From: Martelella endophytica
GTDB taxonomy: Bacteria > Pseudomonadota > Alphaproteobacteria > Rhizobiales > Rhizobiaceae
Direction of reading: 5' to 3'
Assembly: GCF_000960975.1 (NCBI RefSeq)
Contig: NZ_CP010803.1
Span: forward strand, 1,515,944-1,579,943
Length of the DNA: 64,000 bases
How positions within the stretch are numbered: the first letter of the stretch is position 1; each line of letters opens with the position of its first letter. A model generated the notes under the pieces. The model did not search any database, was not told the origin of the DNA, and worked only from the letters and a program-made list of their open reading frames with translations. The position numbers and the translations under genes are program-made. Of this stretch, positions 45,248 to 53,954 are shown one piece after another.

Positions 45248-46120
45248 ATGGAAATCGAGATCGAAGGTTTTTGCGTGACCGGCAGCCGGCATCACCGCTT
45301 CGGCGGGGATCTGGTCGCCGATCTGTGGGACGTCGATTGCAGCGAGGAGGCCGGCGGCTATTATGTGAGCCGCGATCCGCGCCTTTTCGTTCTGCTCGAG
45401 ACGCGTGCCCGCCCGGAGGCTGTGTTCACCATGTCGGAGATCGGCGGACGAACGCTGCCGGACTGCGGCGTGCGGGCGATGCACTTCATACCCGCCGGCA
45501 TGGAAATGCGCACAAGGCTGACGGCCATGCAGGGGCTGCGTCACCTCGACCTCCACTTCGACGCCGGCACGCTTGCCCGCAGGCTCGGAAACCGCTTCGA
45601 TCCGGCGGTGCTGAACGAGCCCCGCTTCATGCTGAATGATGACCGGCTCAATCAGATCGCCGCGCTTCTGGCCGCCGAACTTTCCGCCGACAATCCGCTT
45701 CACGATCTTTACGGCGACGGCCTGGTCAATGCGCTGCTGGTCGGGCTTCTGGGGTTGCGTCCCGATGAGGCGCGGCCGCGCAGCAAGCTTGCGGACTGGC
45801 AGGTCCGCCAGGTCACCGGCTATATCGCCGACCATGCGGCGAAACGCATTCCGCTGGAGGAACTCGCCGCGCTTCTCGGCCTTTCCGCTTCCTATTTCAG
45901 CCATGCATTCAAGGCCAGCACCGGGCTTTCGCCGCAGCAATGGCAGATGAACCACAGGATCGACCGGATCAAGGACGAGCTGAAGAATCCGGCGATTCCG
46001 ATCACGGCCATTGCCGCGCAGGCGGGCTTTGCCGATACGGCACATTTTTCGCGCAGCTTCCGCCGGATCACCGGCATGACGCCGTCCGGCTGGCGCACGG
46101 TCAACGGTGGCAGCGACTGA
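45248..46120 (+). CDS. AraC-family transcriptional regulator
   Basis: A 290-residue regulator with an N-terminal sensing region and a C-terminal AraC DNA-binding domain (about residues 190-285): 'IPLEELAALLGLSASYFSHA' is the first helix-turn-helix and 'AQAGFADTAHFSRSFRRITG' the second with its family signature. AraC regulators beside TonB-receptor and Fhu genes usually activate uptake when the ferric siderophore is present. Start choice: an ATG at 45170 would overlap the candidate iron box, so the promoter probably lies there; I take the ATG at 45248 (MEIEIEGF). Neither start has a strong ribosome site. Confidence 0.88.
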   Translation: MEIEIEGFCVTGSRHHRFGGDLVADLWDVDCSEEAGGYYVSRDPRLFVLLETRARPEAVFTMSEIGGRTLPDCGVRAMHFIPAGMEMRTRLTAMQGLRHLDLHFDAGTLARRLGNRFDPAVLNEPRFMLNDDRLNQIAALLAAELSADNPLHDLYGDGLVNALLVGLLGLRPDEARPRSKLADWQVRQVTGYIADHAAKRIPLEELAALLGLSASYFSHAFKASTGLSPQQWQMNHRIDRIKDELKNPAIPITAIAAQAGFADTAHFSRSFRRITGMTPSGWRTVNGGSD

Positions 46121-46188
46121 ACGCGGCCACATTTTTGACCAAATTCATTCAACTGCGAGCGGATTTGTGCAAGCGCCGTGCATATACT

Positions 46189-46203
46189 TGAGTTAATTAC
46201 TCA
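46189..46203. promoter_or_regulatory. Candidate RirA iron-responsive box (TonB receptor)
   Basis: TGAGTTAATTACTCA fits TGA-N9-TCA and has five-base inverted arms (TGAGT/ACTCA). It ends 36 bases before the receptor's ATG, a good place for repression under high iron. Confidence 0.65.
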
Positions 46204-46239
46204 GATTAAATTCCGCTCACTCAGTTACCGGCTCCGATC

Positions 46240-48420
46240 ATGTCCACAGTTCTTCGTCCCGCAATCTTCCGTTCCCTGCTCAAGGCAAGTGCCGCGCTCG
46301 CCTTGCTGAGCGTGGCCGTCCCCGTTTTTGCCCAGGACGCCACGACTCAGCTCGATCCGGTCAACGTCACCGTCGGTTCCGAAAACGGAACCGGCCCGGT
46401 CGACGGCTATGTCGCCAGGGACACGCAGACCGGCGTGAAGACCGACACGCCGATCGCCGAAATTCCGCAATTCGTCTCGGTCATCGGCCGTGACGAGCTT
46501 GAGGATCGGGGCGCCTCCGGCAAGGTCGACGAGGCATTGCGCTATACGGCAGGTGTCTTTGCCCAGCCCTTCGGCGTCGATCAGGATACGGACTGGATCT
46601 ATGTCCGTGGCTTCGACGCGACCCAGACCGGCGTCTATCTCGACGGCCTCAATCTCTGGTCCTACGGTTTCGGCGGCTTCCAGATCGACTCGGATTTCCT
46701 CGAGCGCGTGGAAGTGCTGCAGGGACCGGCTTCGGTGCTTTATGGCGGCTCCAATCCCGGCGGCATCGTCAATCTGGTATCGAAACGTCCGCAGCCGGAG
46801 AATTTCGGCTCGAGCGAAATCGGTATCAACAATTTCGGCAATGCCTATCTCAATCTCGACGTGAACGGCACGACCGATGATCAGGGCGTCTCCTGGCGGT
46901 TTACCGGCAAGATCGCCGGTGGCGACGAATATGCCGATCAGTCGCAGGATTTCCGCGGCGTCGTCATGCCGCAGATCGCCTGGACGCCGGACGACGAGAC
47001 CTCGTTGAACCTCTACGCCTATTATTCCTACCTTGACCAGAACACCGGCTCGAACGGTTTCCTGCCGTATTATGGCACGGTCGAGCCGCAATATTTCGGA
47101 CGGATTCCGCGCGACGCCAATTACGGCGAGCCGTCGACGGACTACAGCAAGATCGGGCAGACCTTCGTCGGCTACGAGTTCGAGCACACTTTCGACAGTG
47201 CCTGGACCTTCACCTCGAATGCGCGCTACGGCCACCTCGACCGCAAGGAAAACCAGCCTTATCCCTACGGCTACTACGATCCGGCAACCGGCTATGGCTT
47301 CCTGACCGAACCGGCCGCCGACGGCGCCTATCTCACCCGCCTCGGCTTCGACCACAAGACCACAGTCGACAGCTTCGCCGTCGACAACCGGCTCGATGGC
47401 AATGTCACCACCGGCATTTTCGATCACGAGATCCTGGTGGGCCTCGACTACAAGTACTACCAGCTGGATAGCGTGCAGGCTTCGTCGACGGCAACGCCGA
47501 TTAGCGTGACGGACCCCGTCTACGGAACGCCGCAGCCCGCCAACAGCGTCTATCTCGACCAGACGCTGACGCAGCAGCAGCTGGGGCTCTATGCCCAGGA
47601 CCAGATCCGCTTCGGCGACGGCTTCATCGCGACGTTCAACGGCCGCTACGATTATGTGCACACCGATCTCGACGACCATCTCGGCAGCGTTTCCTACATC
47701 TCCGACGACAATGCCGTCAGCGGCCGTGCCGGCCTGGCCTACGAGTTCGACAACGGCATCACGCCCTATGTCAGCGCGTCGACCTTCTTCAATCCGCTGA
47801 TCGGCAACAGCGCCGATGGTCCGCTTGAGCCGGAGGATGGCTACCAGTTCGAAGGCGGACTTAAGTACCAGCCCTTCGCCTTCGACGGCCTGTTCACGGC
47901 TTCGGTCTTCCACATCACCAAGAACAACTGGAACGTGACCGATCCGCTGACCTTCCTCGACAGCCAGGTTGGCCAGGTCGATGCCAACGGCATCGAGTTC
48001 GAAGGCAAGGTCAACCTCAACGAGGACTGGAAGCTTCTCGGTTCGTTCACCTGGCAGAAGCAGGAAATCAAGGAACATGCCGATCCGTCGCTGATCGGCA
48101 ACGAGCCTTATATGGTGCCCGATGTCATGGCCGCGGCCTGGCTGACCTATACGGTGCCCGAGGGTGTGCTCGAAGGCCTCAGCCTCGGTGGCGGCATCCG
48201 CTATCAGGGCGAGAGCTGGGCCGATATGGAAAACACCGCGAAGGTGCCAGCCGCGACCGTCTTCGATGCGAGCATCTCCTACGAGAAGAACGACTGGACC
48301 GCCGCGCTCAACGTCGACAACCTGTTCGACAAGGACTATGTCGCCGGTTGCCGGGGACTGAATGTCTGCGGCTACGGCCAGAGCCGCACCATCACGGCAA
48401 GCCTCAGCAAGAAGTGGTAG
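46240..48420 (+). CDS. TonB-dependent siderophore receptor (FhuA/FoxA type)
   Basis: A 726-residue outer-membrane receptor. After a signal peptide ending 'SVAVPVFAQ' comes the plug domain (about residues 60-190) with 'IPQFVSVIGRDELEDRGASG' and 'VLQGPASVLYGGSNPGGIVN', then a 22-strand barrel ending in the aromatic 'TASLSKKW', with C-terminal Trp. It imports a ferric hydroxamate-type siderophore with TonB energy. 'ENQPYPYGYYD' and 'GCRGLNVCGYGQ' with a Cys pair near the C-terminus are typical of the FhuA/FoxA group. It is transcribed alone, downstream of the AraC gene, with an iron box upstream and a strong hairpin after the stop. Confidence 0.94.
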   Translation: MSTVLRPAIFRSLLKASAALALLSVAVPVFAQDATTQLDPVNVTVGSENGTGPVDGYVARDTQTGVKTDTPIAEIPQFVSVIGRDELEDRGASGKVDEALRYTAGVFAQPFGVDQDTDWIYVRGFDATQTGVYLDGLNLWSYGFGGFQIDSDFLERVEVLQGPASVLYGGSNPGGIVNLVSKRPQPENFGSSEIGINNFGNAYLNLDVNGTTDDQGVSWRFTGKIAGGDEYADQSQDFRGVVMPQIAWTPDDETSLNLYAYYSYLDQNTGSNGFLPYYGTVEPQYFGRIPRDANYGEPSTDYSKIGQTFVGYEFEHTFDSAWTFTSNARYGHLDRKENQPYPYGYYDPATGYGFLTEPAADGAYLTRLGFDHKTTVDSFAVDNRLDGNVTTGIFDHEILVGLDYKYYQLDSVQASSTATPISVTDPVYGTPQPANSVYLDQTLTQQQLGLYAQDQIRFGDGFIATFNGRYDYVHTDLDDHLGSVSYISDDNAVSGRAGLAYEFDNGITPYVSASTFFNPLIGNSADGPLEPEDGYQFEGGLKYQPFAFDGLFTASVFHITKNNWNVTDPLTFLDSQVGQVDANGIEFEGKVNLNEDWKLLGSFTWQKQEIKEHADPSLIGNEPYMVPDVMAAAWLTYTVPEGVLEGLSLGGGIRYQGESWADMENTAKVPAATVFDASISYEKNDWTAALNVDNLFDKDYVAGCRGLNVCGYGQSRTITASLSKKW

Positions 48421-48498
48421 GGCCTCGCCCGCATTAGCGCACCAATGCGCCGGCCAAGAGGCCTGCGCCGGTAAACCTGCCGGCGAGGCCGGCGGACC

Positions 48499-48530
48499 CG
48501 TGGATGGCACCATCTCTGTTGCCATCCACG
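48499..48530 (+). terminator. Terminator of the TonB receptor gene
   Basis: CGTGGATGGCA (48499-48509) and TGCCATCCACG (48520-48530) form a perfect 11-base stem with a ten-base loop and are followed by TTT. It lies 79 bases after the receptor stop. The rest of the gap to the next gene (48421-48698) shows no coding sequence. Confidence 0.75.
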
Positions 48531-48698
48531 TTTGGCTGCGTCCGGCAGCCGCCTGACGGTTTTCCGGCTACGATTTGCAACAAAACTGAAACGATCGGGC
48601 AAAACGCCCTGGCTATGTCTGGCAGCGATCTGTCCTCCAGCCTGCAAGCGACCGGCTTGCGGAGCAGGGACTCCGCTTTCGAAGGCCATCGCTAAGAC

Positions 48699-49802
48699 AT
48701 GTTCCAGACGAGATATTCGATGCCGGCGGCACTGCGGGCCGGCACGACATTCCTGCTTTTTTCATTGCTCTTGAGCGGTTGCGGCCGCGATGAGGCAAAG
48801 GATCCCTCCACCGTTTATGTCACCGATACGGTGGTCGAGCGCGAGACGGTTTCGGCTGCCTCGACCTTTACCGGCGAAGTCGAGCCGGTGCAGCAATCGG
48901 ATCTTTCCTTCAAGGTGGCGGGCCAGATTGTGGCGATCCGTGTCGACGTCGGTGACAGGGTCAGGCCCGGCCAGGTGCTCGCCGAGATCGATGATCGCCA
49001 GCAGACAGCCGACCTCGAGATCGCCGAAGCGGGCCTGCATTCGGCGGAGGCGGAACTGGCGCAGGCCGAGGCCAGTGCTGCCCGCCAGAGAAGTCTTGTC
49101 GAGAAGGGTGCCGTGCCCCAGTCCTCGCTGGAGCAGGCCGAGCAACAGCTGACCTCGGCGCAGAACAGTGTCGTCACCGCCAAGAGCGAACGCGCCTCGG
49201 CGAGGAAGGACCTTGCCGACACGCGGATCATTGCCGGCGTCGCCGGCCTCGTCCTCGACCGGCAAAGCGATGTCGGCGCGGTCGTTTCCGCCGGCCAGGC
49301 CGTGTTGACGCTTGCCCGCGGCGACGAGAAGCAGGCGATCTTCGAGGTTCCCGAGGTCGTCATGATGGTGCCGGACCCGCTGGCGATCGCCGTCGAGGTC
49401 GCGCTTCTGCAGGATGGCGAGCGTTCCGTCACGGGCCGGATCACCGATGTCTCGCCGGCCGTCGACCTCGAAACGGGCACGGTGACAGTCAAGGTCAGCC
49501 TTCCGGGCGAGGCTGCGGAATTTCCCCTGGGCGCGCCCGTTTCCGGCCGTTTCGGCCGCCACCAGCAGGTGGGCGTCATCCTGCCGTGGACCGCGCTGAC
49601 CCAGACCACAGACGGTCCGGCCGTCTGGGTGGTCGACAAGGACACGTGCGAGGTCGCAACCCGGCCGGTGACGCTCGGCGATTACGAAGACAGGACATTC
49701 CAGGTGCTTTCCGGCCTTGAGGTCGGCGATACGGTCGTCACCAAGGGCGGTAAGCTGTTGCGGCCGGGCCTGAAGGTGGCCGAGGCGGAGGATGCCCGAT
49801 GA
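48699..49802 (+). CDS. RND efflux periplasmic adaptor lipoprotein 1
   Basis: A 367-residue membrane fusion protein. The N-terminus carries a lipoprotein signal with lipobox 'LLLSGC', so it is anchored to the inner membrane facing the periplasm. Lipoyl-like halves ('FKVAGQIVAIRVDVGDRVRP' and 'AGVAGLVLDRQSDVGAVVSA') flank an alpha-helical hairpin (about residues 105-165, rich in Ala, Glu and Gln). It links the RND pump to an outer-membrane channel, which is not encoded here. The start at 48699 may be replaced by the ATG at 48720. Its stop overlaps the start of a second adaptor. Confidence 0.9.
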   Translation: MFQTRYSMPAALRAGTTFLLFSLLLSGCGRDEAKDPSTVYVTDTVVERETVSAASTFTGEVEPVQQSDLSFKVAGQIVAIRVDVGDRVRPGQVLAEIDDRQQTADLEIAEAGLHSAEAELAQAEASAARQRSLVEKGAVPQSSLEQAEQQLTSAQNSVVTAKSERASARKDLADTRIIAGVAGLVLDRQSDVGAVVSAGQAVLTLARGDEKQAIFEVPEVVMMVPDPLAIAVEVALLQDGERSVTGRITDVSPAVDLETGTVTVKVSLPGEAAEFPLGAPVSGRFGRHQQVGVILPWTALTQTTDGPAVWVVDKDTCEVATRPVTLGDYEDRTFQVLSGLEVGDTVVTKGGKLLRPGLKVAEAEDAR

Positions 49803-50875
49803 AAAGCCGTATCCTGCTCGTTTCACTCATCGCCCTGACGCTTGCCGCCTGCGGCCAGGAGGAGCCGGAAACGGAAACCGTCCGTCCGGTCCTTTCGCTT
49901 GTCGTCGATCCCTCGCATGGCAAGGTGCAGTCCTTCACCGGTGTTGTTGCGGCCCGCACCGAAACCGATCACGCCTTTCGCGTTCTCGGTCAGATGACCG
50001 CGCGAAATGTCGATATCGGCGATCGCGTGCAGCAGGGCGACCTGCTTGCAAGCCTCGATCCGACATCCTTCGCGCTGTCGGTGGAAAGCGCCAGGGCCGG
50101 CGTCGCCAGTGCCGAGGCGGCGCGCGAAACGGCCTCGAGCAATCTCGTCCGCCAGAAGAAACTCTATTCCGCCAATGCGGCCAGCAAGGCGAGCCTGGAG
50201 GAAGCCAGCCAGGCACACGAGGGTGCCACGGCATCGCTCAAGCAGGCGCAGGCCAATCTCGCCAAGGCCGAAGAGCAATTGTCCTATACCCGGCTGGTGG
50301 CCGCCTTCGACGGTGTGGTCACCGATGTCTCGGCCGAGGTCGGGCAGACGGTTTCTGCCGGCGAGCCGGTCGTGACCCTCGCCAAGCTCGGGGAACAGGA
50401 CGTGATCCTCGATGTGCCCGAGGCGGATCTGGCGACGGTTGCACCGGGGCAGCGGTTCGAGACGGCGCTGCTGCTGGGGCCGGACTTCACGGCCCTTGGA
50501 CGGGTTCGTGAAATCGCGCCGGCTGCTGACCCGATCACCCGGACGTGGCGGGTGAAGCTGACGCTGGAGGATCCGCCCGCCGCCTACCGCCTCGGCTCGA
50601 CGGTTGCGGCAACTGCGATGCCTTTGCCGGATCAGCGGCTGGCGATCCCGGCGAAGGCAGTGCTTTCGGAAAAGGACGGACAGCGCGTCTGGGTGGTCGA
50701 TCCGCAATCCTCGACCGTCCGCAGCAAGGCGGTGCAGACCGCACCGATCCCCGGAAGCGACAGCGTCGCCATCCTGTCCGGCATCGCGCCCGGCACGCGG
50801 ATCGTCACCGCCGGCATCCACAGCCTCGACGAAGGCCAGCACGTGAAAATCGCCGAGGGCGCAGATCATGGATAA
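49799..50875 (+). CDS. RND efflux periplasmic adaptor lipoprotein 2
   Basis: A second adaptor of 358 residues with lipobox 'TLAACG' and the same order of parts: lipoyl half 'FRVLGQMTARNVDIGDRVQQ', helical hairpin (about 95-155), lipoyl half 'AAFDGVVTDVSAEVGQTVSA', then beta-barrel and proximal domains. The ATG overlaps the stop of adaptor 1, and its end overlaps the RND gene by eight bases. Two different adaptors with one RND pump recall TriABC of Pseudomonas aeruginosa, where both are needed. Confidence 0.9.
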   Translation: MKSRILLVSLIALTLAACGQEEPETETVRPVLSLVVDPSHGKVQSFTGVVAARTETDHAFRVLGQMTARNVDIGDRVQQGDLLASLDPTSFALSVESARAGVASAEAARETASSNLVRQKKLYSANAASKASLEEASQAHEGATASLKQAQANLAKAEEQLSYTRLVAAFDGVVTDVSAEVGQTVSAGEPVVTLAKLGEQDVILDVPEADLATVAPGQRFETALLLGPDFTALGRVREIAPAADPITRTWRVKLTLEDPPAAYRLGSTVAATAMPLPDQRLAIPAKAVLSEKDGQRVWVVDPQSSTVRSKAVQTAPIPGSDSVAILSGIAPGTRIVTAGIHSLDEGQHVKIAEGADHG

Positions 50876-53800
50876 CAAGTTCAACCTCTCCACCTGGGCG
50901 CTCGAACACCGTTCGCTCGTCTGGTATCTGATGGCCGTCTTCATGGCCGCGGGGCTGCTCTCCTACATTAATCTCGGACGTGAGGAGGATCCCTCCTTCA
51001 CCATCCGCACGATGACCGTTCAGGTCGGGTGGCCAGGTGCATCCGCCGAGGAGATGACCCGGCAGGTAACCGACCGGATCGAGAAGAAGCTTGAAGAACT
51101 CGATGAACTGGACCGGACCCGCAGCATGACCACCGCCGGTCAGGCGATTGTCTATGTCGACCTTCAGGACAATGTCGATGGCGCCGATGTGCAGGCGATC
51201 TGGCAACAGGTTCGCAACATGATCGGCGACATCAAGCAGGACTTCCCGCAAGGGGTAAACGGCCCGTTCTTCAATGACCGCTTCGGCGACGTCTACGGCA
51301 ATATCTACGCCTTCACCGCCGATGGGCTGACCGAGCGACAGTTGCGCGACTATGTCGACGAAGCCCGCAACGCCATCCTGACACTGGACAATGTCGGTGA
51401 TGTCGACGTCATTGGCGAGCAGGATGAGGTCATCTACATCGAGTTCTCGCCGCGCAAGCTGGCGGCGCTCGGCCTCGACACCCAGTCGGTGCTGAATGCG
51501 CTGAAGGAGCAGAACGCGGTCACCGCCTCCGGCGTCATCGAAACCGGCGAGGAGCGGATTGCACTTCGCGTCGGCGGCGCCTTCTCGTCCGAGGAAAGCC
51601 TCCGGGCCGTCAACCTGCGCGTCAATGATCGGTTCTTTCCGCTCGGCGACGTGGCCGAGATCAAGCGCGGCTATGTCGACCCGCCGCAGGCGCTGTTCCG
51701 GGTCAATGGCGAGCCGGCGATCGGGCTTGCAATCGGCATGCGCGCCGGCGCCAATCTCCTGAAGTTCGGCGCGGCGTTGGATCAGGAGATCGACGCCGTC
51801 GTCGCCCAGCTGCCGGCCGGCGTCAACGTCTTCCATGTCGCCGACCAGCCGGAGGTTGTCGACGAGGCGGTTTCAGGCTTCACCCGGGCGCTGTTCGAGG
51901 CGGTTGCCATCGTGCTGGTCATCAGCTTCATCAGCCTCGGCGTCCGTGCCGGGCTGGTGGTGGCGATTGCCATTCCGCTGGTGCTCGCGATCACCTTCGC
52001 CGTCATGTATTACAGCGGCATCTCGCTGCAGCGCATTTCGCTCGGCGGGCTGATCATTGCGCTCGGTCTTCTGGTGGACGATGCCATGATCGCGGTGGAG
52101 ATGATGGTCCATCGGCTTGAGAAGGGCGACAGCCTCGACAAGGCCGCGACCCATGTCTACACCTCGACGGCCTTTCCGATGCTGACCGGCACGCTGGTGA
52201 CCGTTGCCGGCTTCATGCCGGTCGGTCTCAACAGCTCCAATGCCGGCGAGTTCATCTTTACCCTGTTCGTCGTGATCGCGGTTTCGCTGATCGTCTCGTG
52301 GATCGTCGCGGTGTTCTTTACCCCGCTGATCGGCGTGACGGTGATGCCGAAGACGATGAAACAGACGGGCGAGCATCGCGGTTTCGTGATGCGGACCTTC
52401 CGGCGGCTGCTTCTGCTCTGCCTGCGATTCCGCTGGGTGACCATTGTGGTGACCCTTCTGGCGTTTGCGGCCTCGGTCTATGGCTATGGCTTTGTCCAGC
52501 ACCAGTTCTTCCCGGATTCCGACCGCGTCGAGCTGATCGTCGACTGGAACCTGCCGCAGAATTCCTCGATCGAGGAGACCAACCGCCAGATAGCACAGTT
52601 CGAGGAGGAAGCCCTGAAGGGCAATGCCCTTGTCGACCACTGGAGCAGCTATATCGGCGAAGGCGCGCCGCGTTTCATCCTGTCCTTCGATGTCCAGCCG
52701 CCGGGGCGCTATTTCGGCCAGACGGTGATCGTGACCCGCAATCTCGATGACCGGGACGAACTCCAGGGCGAATTGCAGACCTATCTCGACAGGACCTTCC
52801 CCGGCACGGACGCATTCGTGAAACTTCTGGCCATCGGCCCACCCGTCGGCAAGCCCGTCGCCTACCGCATCAGCGGTCCGGATATCCAGAAGACGCGCGA
52901 ATATGCGCAGGAAATCGCCGTGGCGATCGGCAAGAATCCCAATCTGGGTCGGCTGACCATGGACTGGTACGAGCCCTCCCGGATGATCAAGGTCGATGTG
53001 CTGCAGGACCAGGCCCGCAAGCTCGGCATCAGTTCCGAGGATATCGCCACGGCACTGAACGGCATGACCGACGGCACCACCGCCACTCAGGTGCGCGACG
53101 ACATCTATCTCGTCGACGTCGTCGCCCGTGCCAACGATCGCGAACGCGGTTCGATCGATACGCTGGAAAACCTCGAACTGACATCGGCGAACGGCGAATC
53201 CGTGCCGCTCGGCGCCGTCGCGAAATTCCGCTACGAGCTCGAACAGCCGGTGATCTGGCGGCGCGACCGTATCCCGACGATCTCCGTCGAGGCGGCGATC
53301 GTCTCCTCGCTGCAGGCCGCCACCGTCGTCGAGCAGCTGGATCCGACCATCGAAGAGCTCAAAAGCGAGCTGCCGCCGGGCTACAGGATCGAACTGGGCG
53401 GGACCGAGGAGAAGAGCGCCGAGGCCAATGCGCCGATCATCGCGGTGGTACCGCTGATGCTGTTCGTGATGGCGACGGTGCTGATGATCCAGTTGCAGAG
53501 CGTCTCACGGATGCTGCTGGTCTTCTCGGTGGCGCCGCTGGCGCTGATCGGCGTGGTCATGGCGCTGTTCATCACCGGCGCGCCGATGGGCTTCGTCGCC
53601 ATTCTCGGCGTGCTGGCGCTGATCGGCATCCTGATCCGCAACTCGGTCATTCTGATCGTGCAGATCGAGGATCATCGCAAGGAAGGCATGAAAGCCTGGG
53701 AAGCGGTCGTCGAGGCCACCGAAAACAGGATGCGACCGATCATGCTCACCGCCGCGGCGGCGACACTGGCGCTGATCCCGATCGCCCGGGAGATCTTCTG

Positions 53801-53921
53801 GGGGCCGATGGCCGTGGCGATGATGGGTGGCATCATCGTCGGAACGCTGCTCACCCTGCTGTTCCTTCCCGCGCTCTACGTGACCTGGTTCGGCATCCGC
53901 CCCGAAAGGGACGCGAGCTGA
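50868..53921 (+). CDS. RND efflux transporter permease
   Basis: A 1017-residue proton-driven inner-membrane pump of the HAE1-like RND family with 12 expected membrane segments and two large periplasmic loops. The proton-relay aspartates are in 'LGLLVDDAMIAVE' (Asp404, Asp405). The N-terminal 'FNLSTWALEHRSLVWYLMAV' differs from AcrB and is close to the group that includes TriC-like pumps. It exports hydrophobic or amphiphilic compounds with the two adaptors encoded upstream. An outer-membrane factor such as TolC would have to come from elsewhere. It converges on a two-component system 33 bases away. Confidence 0.93.
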   Translation: MDNKFNLSTWALEHRSLVWYLMAVFMAAGLLSYINLGREEDPSFTIRTMTVQVGWPGASAEEMTRQVTDRIEKKLEELDELDRTRSMTTAGQAIVYVDLQDNVDGADVQAIWQQVRNMIGDIKQDFPQGVNGPFFNDRFGDVYGNIYAFTADGLTERQLRDYVDEARNAILTLDNVGDVDVIGEQDEVIYIEFSPRKLAALGLDTQSVLNALKEQNAVTASGVIETGEERIALRVGGAFSSEESLRAVNLRVNDRFFPLGDVAEIKRGYVDPPQALFRVNGEPAIGLAIGMRAGANLLKFGAALDQEIDAVVAQLPAGVNVFHVADQPEVVDEAVSGFTRALFEAVAIVLVISFISLGVRAGLVVAIAIPLVLAITFAVMYYSGISLQRISLGGLIIALGLLVDDAMIAVEMMVHRLEKGDSLDKAATHVYTSTAFPMLTGTLVTVAGFMPVGLNSSNAGEFIFTLFVVIAVSLIVSWIVAVFFTPLIGVTVMPKTMKQTGEHRGFVMRTFRRLLLLCLRFRWVTIVVTLLAFAASVYGYGFVQHQFFPDSDRVELIVDWNLPQNSSIEETNRQIAQFEEEALKGNALVDHWSSYIGEGAPRFILSFDVQPPGRYFGQTVIVTRNLDDRDELQGELQTYLDRTFPGTDAFVKLLAIGPPVGKPVAYRISGPDIQKTREYAQEIAVAIGKNPNLGRLTMDWYEPSRMIKVDVLQDQARKLGISSEDIATALNGMTDGTTATQVRDDIYLVDVVARANDRERGSIDTLENLELTSANGESVPLGAVAKFRYELEQPVIWRRDRIPTISVEAAIVSSLQAATVVEQLDPTIEELKSELPPGYRIELGGTEEKSAEANAPIIAVVPLMLFVMATVLMIQLQSVSRMLLVFSVAPLALIGVVMALFITGAPMGFVAILGVLALIGILIRNSVILIVQIEDHRKEGMKAWEAVVEATENRMRPIMLTAAAATLALIPIAREIFWGPMAVAMMGGIIVGTLLTLLFLPALYVTWFGIRPERDAS

Positions 53922-53954
53922 CGCCTCTATCGGGAAGGCGAGGATTGCAGGTGG

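Noticed and set aside
46225..48525. Minus-strand open frame of about 760 codons opposite the TonB receptor
   Set aside because: Antisense shadow of a clearly identified receptor gene; no domain is visible.
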